Assembly (NCBI GenBank): GCA_009774055.1
Contig: VSNB01000012.1
Coordinates: 1 to 23,061 of the forward strand
From: Clostridiales bacterium
GTDB lineage: Bacteria; Bacillota; Clostridia; Oscillospirales; Oscillospiraceae
Direction: 5' to 3'
DNA length: 23,061 bases
Part shown: piece after piece, positions 20,765 through 23,061 of the stretch
Layout: each line of letters starts with the position of its first letter
Position numbering within the stretch: position 1 is the stretch's first letter
Program-made: the position numbers and the translations under genes
Notes under the pieces: model-generated
What the model was told of the DNA's origin: nothing
Database searches by the model: none
What the model saw: the letters and a program-made list of their open reading frames with translations, nothing else

Positions 20765-21549
20765 AACGACTCAGGCGGCTCTGGCTGCCGCTGTTTACCA
20801 TGCTGCTGGTGGCGGCGGGAGCGGCGATGCCCTTCGCCGCATCGTATTTCCAGGACGCCAGGGAGGGAGAGACGGAGGTTCGGGATTTCGATTCCTTCAG
20901 CCTGACCCTCCGGCAGGAGACAGACCTGGGCCGGACGCTGAGGCTGATCGCCGGTTCGGATTATTATATCGCGGAGAACGAATGGGCGGAGGATGCCCGC
21001 ATGACCCAGGCGGAGGTCCTGGCCGCAGCCGAGGAGCTTATAAAGGAGCTGACCCAATTCGGACTGATGGAATACCCGGTTTCGACCCTTCCAACGATCT
21101 ATCCCCAGATACTGTGCGCCAACGACGGGAGCGTTTCCATCCCCACCTGGACTCTTGACTGGGATAGGGGGGAAGGAGAGGGGACTTTTTATGTCTGGCT
21201 GGACGACGCATCCGGGAAGGCGTTCCTGATTTCACTCTCCAGTATGCGATACGGAAAAAGCAGCCTCTCCAACGCCGGCTCGGAGCATATCTATGCCTAT
21301 GCGGAAAACTGGCGGGCGTTTCTGGAGGAATACTACGGTACGGAAGTCCACATTGGCAACGAGATGTGGTTTGACTACACCATGCGGGTTGCCCTGGTCT
21401 TCTCTCTGGGGACGGGGGAGGATGCGGCGGAGTACCAGCTGGATTTGTACAACTATTTTTTGGACGGCTTCACCACGCTGAATCCCTATGTTCAGGAAAA
21501 TGCCATAACGACGGACAGAGAGCAGCCGCCGCTGCCCACGGATGGATAA
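20761..21549 (+). CDS. Membrane-anchored protein of the two-component operon
   Basis: A 262-aa protein of unknown family. It has a basic N-terminus (MKRLRRLW) and one hydrophobic stretch at about 8-28, an uncleaved anchor or signal peptide, then an extracytoplasmic domain of about 230 residues rich in aromatic and acidic residues (DYYIAENEWAEDARMTQAE, PTWTLDWDRGEGEGTFYVWLDDASGKAF). It overlaps the kinase gene by four bases (ATGA), so it is almost certainly made together with it. Small exported genes behind a kinase often encode accessory sensors or outputs; that role is inferred. The GTFYVWLDDASGKAFLISL stretch has the strand pattern of a PepSY-like fold, too weak to name. The stop codon lies in the loop of the terminator. 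Confidence 0.8.
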   Translation: MKRLRRLWLPLFTMLLVAAGAAMPFAASYFQDAREGETEVRDFDSFSLTLRQETDLGRTLRLIAGSDYYIAENEWAEDARMTQAEVLAAAEELIKELTQFGLMEYPVSTLPTIYPQILCANDGSVSIPTWTLDWDRGEGEGTFYVWLDDASGKAFLISLSSMRYGKSSLSNAGSEHIYAYAENWRAFLEEYYGTEVHIGNEMWFDYTMRVALVFSLGTGEDAAEYQLDLYNYFLDGFTTLNPYVQENAITTDREQPPLPTDG

Positions 21550-21562
21550 ATCCGTCTTTTTT
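21538..21562 (+). terminator. Terminator of the two-component operon
   Basis: ACGGAT (21538-21543) pairs with ATCCGT (21550-21555), followed by CTTTTTT. The stem is short, but position and T-tract fit; the stop codon lies in the loop. Confidence 0.6.
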
Positions 21563-21595
21563 GCCCCTCCGCAGCAAATCATATAAAAGAGGGGA

Positions 21596-21624
21596 TTGTT
21601 TTTGCCGGCGGGCTGTGTTATGCT
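21596..21624 (+). promoter_or_regulatory. purA promoter
   Basis: -35 TTGTTT (21596-21601), 17-bp spacer, -10 TATGCT (21619-21624), about 65 bp before the start codon. Confidence 0.6.
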
Positions 21625-21689
21625 AATAAACGGCGTGTCCATGTGACGGAACGCGCCGGTATACGACAGATAGTCTGGGGGAACGAAAA

Positions 21690-22961
21690 ATGTTAACTGC
21701 AATCGTGGGCATCAACTGGGGCGACGAGGGCAAGGGCCGCATGGTGGACCTGCTCAGCGAGCGCTACGACGTGGTCGTCCGCTACCAGGGCGGCAACAAC
21801 GCCGGCCATACCGTGGTCAACGACCGGGGCCGGTTCATCCTCAACCTCATGCCCTCCGGCATCCTCCGCGCGGGCACGGTGAACGTGCTGGGCCCGGGCA
21901 TGGTCATCGACCTGGAGCACCTGTGCGGCGAGGTACAGCGCCTCCGGGACGGTGGCATCGAGGTCACGCCGGAGAGCCTCAAAATCAGCGACAAGGCCAC
22001 CATCTGCATGCCCTATCACAAGCTGCTGGACGGCCTGGAGGAGGACCGGCTGGCGGGGAAGAAGTTCGGCTCCACCCGCCGGGGCATCGCCCCCGTCTAT
22101 GCGGACAAATATATGAAAAAGACCCTCCGCATGGGCGATTTGCTGGATCTGGAGGACCATGCCGAGCATCTGGCGGATATCGTGGAGTGGAAGAACCTGA
22201 CGGTGGAGCGCGGCTACGGGCACGAGCCCATCCAGGCTTCGGACATGATGGCCTGGCTGCGGGAGTTCGGCCTGCCTTGGACGGACTATATCTGCGACAC
22301 CACCCTGTACCTCAACAAGGCCATTGCCGATGGGCAGAACGTGCTCTTCGAGGCCCAGCTGGGAGCCCTGCGGGACATTGACTTCGGCATTTTCCCCTAT
22401 ACCTCCAGCTCCTCCTCCATCGCGGCCTACGCCCCCGTGGGGGCAGGCATCCCCGGCCATCAGCTGGACAGCTCCATCGGCATTATGAAGGCATACTCCA
22501 GCTGCGTGGGCGAGGGACCCTTCACCTGTGAGTTCTTCGGCGACGAGGCCCACGCCCTCCGGGAAGCCGGCGGCGAGTACGGCGCGGCCACGGGACGGCC
22601 CCGCCGGGTGGGCGGTTTCGACGTGGTGGCCAGCCGCTACGGCGTGATGATGCAGGGGGCTACGGAGATCGCCCTGACCAAGCTGGACGTGCTCAGCGGC
22701 ATGGAGAAGGTGCCCGTGTGCGTGGCCTACGAGGTGGACGGCGAGCGGGTAGAGGATTTCCCCACTGGTGGCCGGCTGAACCGGGCCAAGCCCATTTACG
22801 AGTATTTCCCCGGCTTCGGCGACGTATCCAAGTGCCAGAAGAAGGAGGACCTGCCCCAGGCGGCGCTGGACTACATCGCCTACCTGGAAAAGGCGGTGAA
22901 GTGTCCCATCAAGTATGTCTCCGTAGGCGCGGAGCGGGACGCTTATATTGAGATGTTCTAA
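21690..22961 (+). CDS. purA: Adenylosuccinate synthetase
   Basis: A 423-aa enzyme joining IMP and aspartate with GTP to form adenylosuccinate, the first committed step to AMP. The GTP-binding loop WGDEGKGRMVD is at residues 10-20, NNAGHTVV carries the catalytic histidine, SSIGIMKAYSSCVGEGPF is the IMP/aspartate region, GAATGRPRRVGGFD the aspartate-binding loop, and LTKLDVLSG the guanine-specificity motif. The usual GTTGRGIGPAY is replaced by GSTRRGIAPVYADKYMKK, a variant form of that loop, and the opening is GINWGDEG instead of GxQWGDEG. The ATG follows a GGGGGAACG ribosome site. It has its own promoter and no purine neighbour (purB is not beside it). Confidence 0.96.
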   Translation: MLTAIVGINWGDEGKGRMVDLLSERYDVVVRYQGGNNAGHTVVNDRGRFILNLMPSGILRAGTVNVLGPGMVIDLEHLCGEVQRLRDGGIEVTPESLKISDKATICMPYHKLLDGLEEDRLAGKKFGSTRRGIAPVYADKYMKKTLRMGDLLDLEDHAEHLADIVEWKNLTVERGYGHEPIQASDMMAWLREFGLPWTDYICDTTLYLNKAIADGQNVLFEAQLGALRDIDFGIFPYTSSSSSIAAYAPVGAGIPGHQLDSSIGIMKAYSSCVGEGPFTCEFFGDEAHALREAGGEYGAATGRPRRVGGFDVVASRYGVMMQGATEIALTKLDVLSGMEKVPVCVAYEVDGERVEDFPTGGRLNRAKPIYEYFPGFGDVSKCQKKEDLPQAALDYIAYLEKAVKCPIKYVSVGAERDAYIEMF

Positions 22962-23061
22962 ATCCTTGGATAAGATAGAAGAGCGGGCCCCGGCGTTTAT
23001 CATGGGCCGAGCTCATAGAAGAACACACGTATGTGAAGAGCGGAAGCAAGAATATAGGCCT
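22962..23061. other. Downstream flank of purA
   Basis: No gene start, promoter or clear terminator is seen in these last 100 bases. A weak GGGCCC..GGGCC pairing is possible but has no T-tract. Confidence 0.3.

Noticed and set aside
21693..23003. Long minus-strand frame over purA
   Set aside because: Shadow of purA with no recognisable motif or ribosome site.

Overview
The window looks like chromosome of a GC-rich, anaerobic, gut-type Firmicute, most likely Oscillospiraceae (the Flavonifractor/Oscillibacter/Lawsonibacter neighbourhood). This is inferred from Firmicute-type AGGAGG ribosome sites, an ATP-cone class III (oxygen-sensitive) ribonucleotide reductase, a yjdF riboswitch gene, a DUF3343/class-V aminotransferase pair and the short repeats. 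There are no phage genes, transposases, rRNA/tRNA genes or CRISPR arrays. Most genes are housekeeping or regulatory; the unusual content is in the intergenic DNA.

Layout. 1-2325 (minus strand): a partial repeat, a strong hairpin, a MITE-like inverted repeat, yjdF with its riboswitch and a near-consensus promoter, then a cysteine-desulfurase-like PLP enzyme preceded by a small DUF3343 Se/S-carrier-like gene with a TTG start. 2400-4624 (minus): a YjiH-type membrane protein and the GntR-family regulator that probably controls it; each promoter has a palindrome over its -35 box. 4784-7590 (minus): an orphan 99-aa ORF and nrdD, whose promoter carries two NrdR-like boxes 31 bp apart. No nrdG is present. 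7600-10380: a methyl-accepting chemotaxis protein flanked by repeat-rich DNA. 10488-14313 (plus): polA, rimI and a second GNAT acetyltransferase as a tight operon. 14326-14886 (minus): a small lipoprotein. 15019-18439 (plus): a P-loop kinase-like protein, a mobile-looking repeat, a TfoX C-terminal-domain protein and glycogen phosphorylase. 18441-21562 (plus): a two-component system with a third, membrane-anchored gene. 21596-22961 (plus): purA.

Two dispersed repeat families deserve most attention. Family A (7883-8010, 10295-10367, 19185-19312) is a 128-bp unit with three stems whose copies differ by compensating base changes. One full copy sits inside the response regulator/kinase operon, and the truncated copy is fused to a complete promoter, ribosome site and start codon. 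Family B (1-78, 9976-10230, 15577-15742) has CCTGTATTCACAGGCG-like termini and resembles a MITE. I found no large new enzymatic system; the best candidates for new biology are the family A element and the GntR/YjiH regulatory pair.
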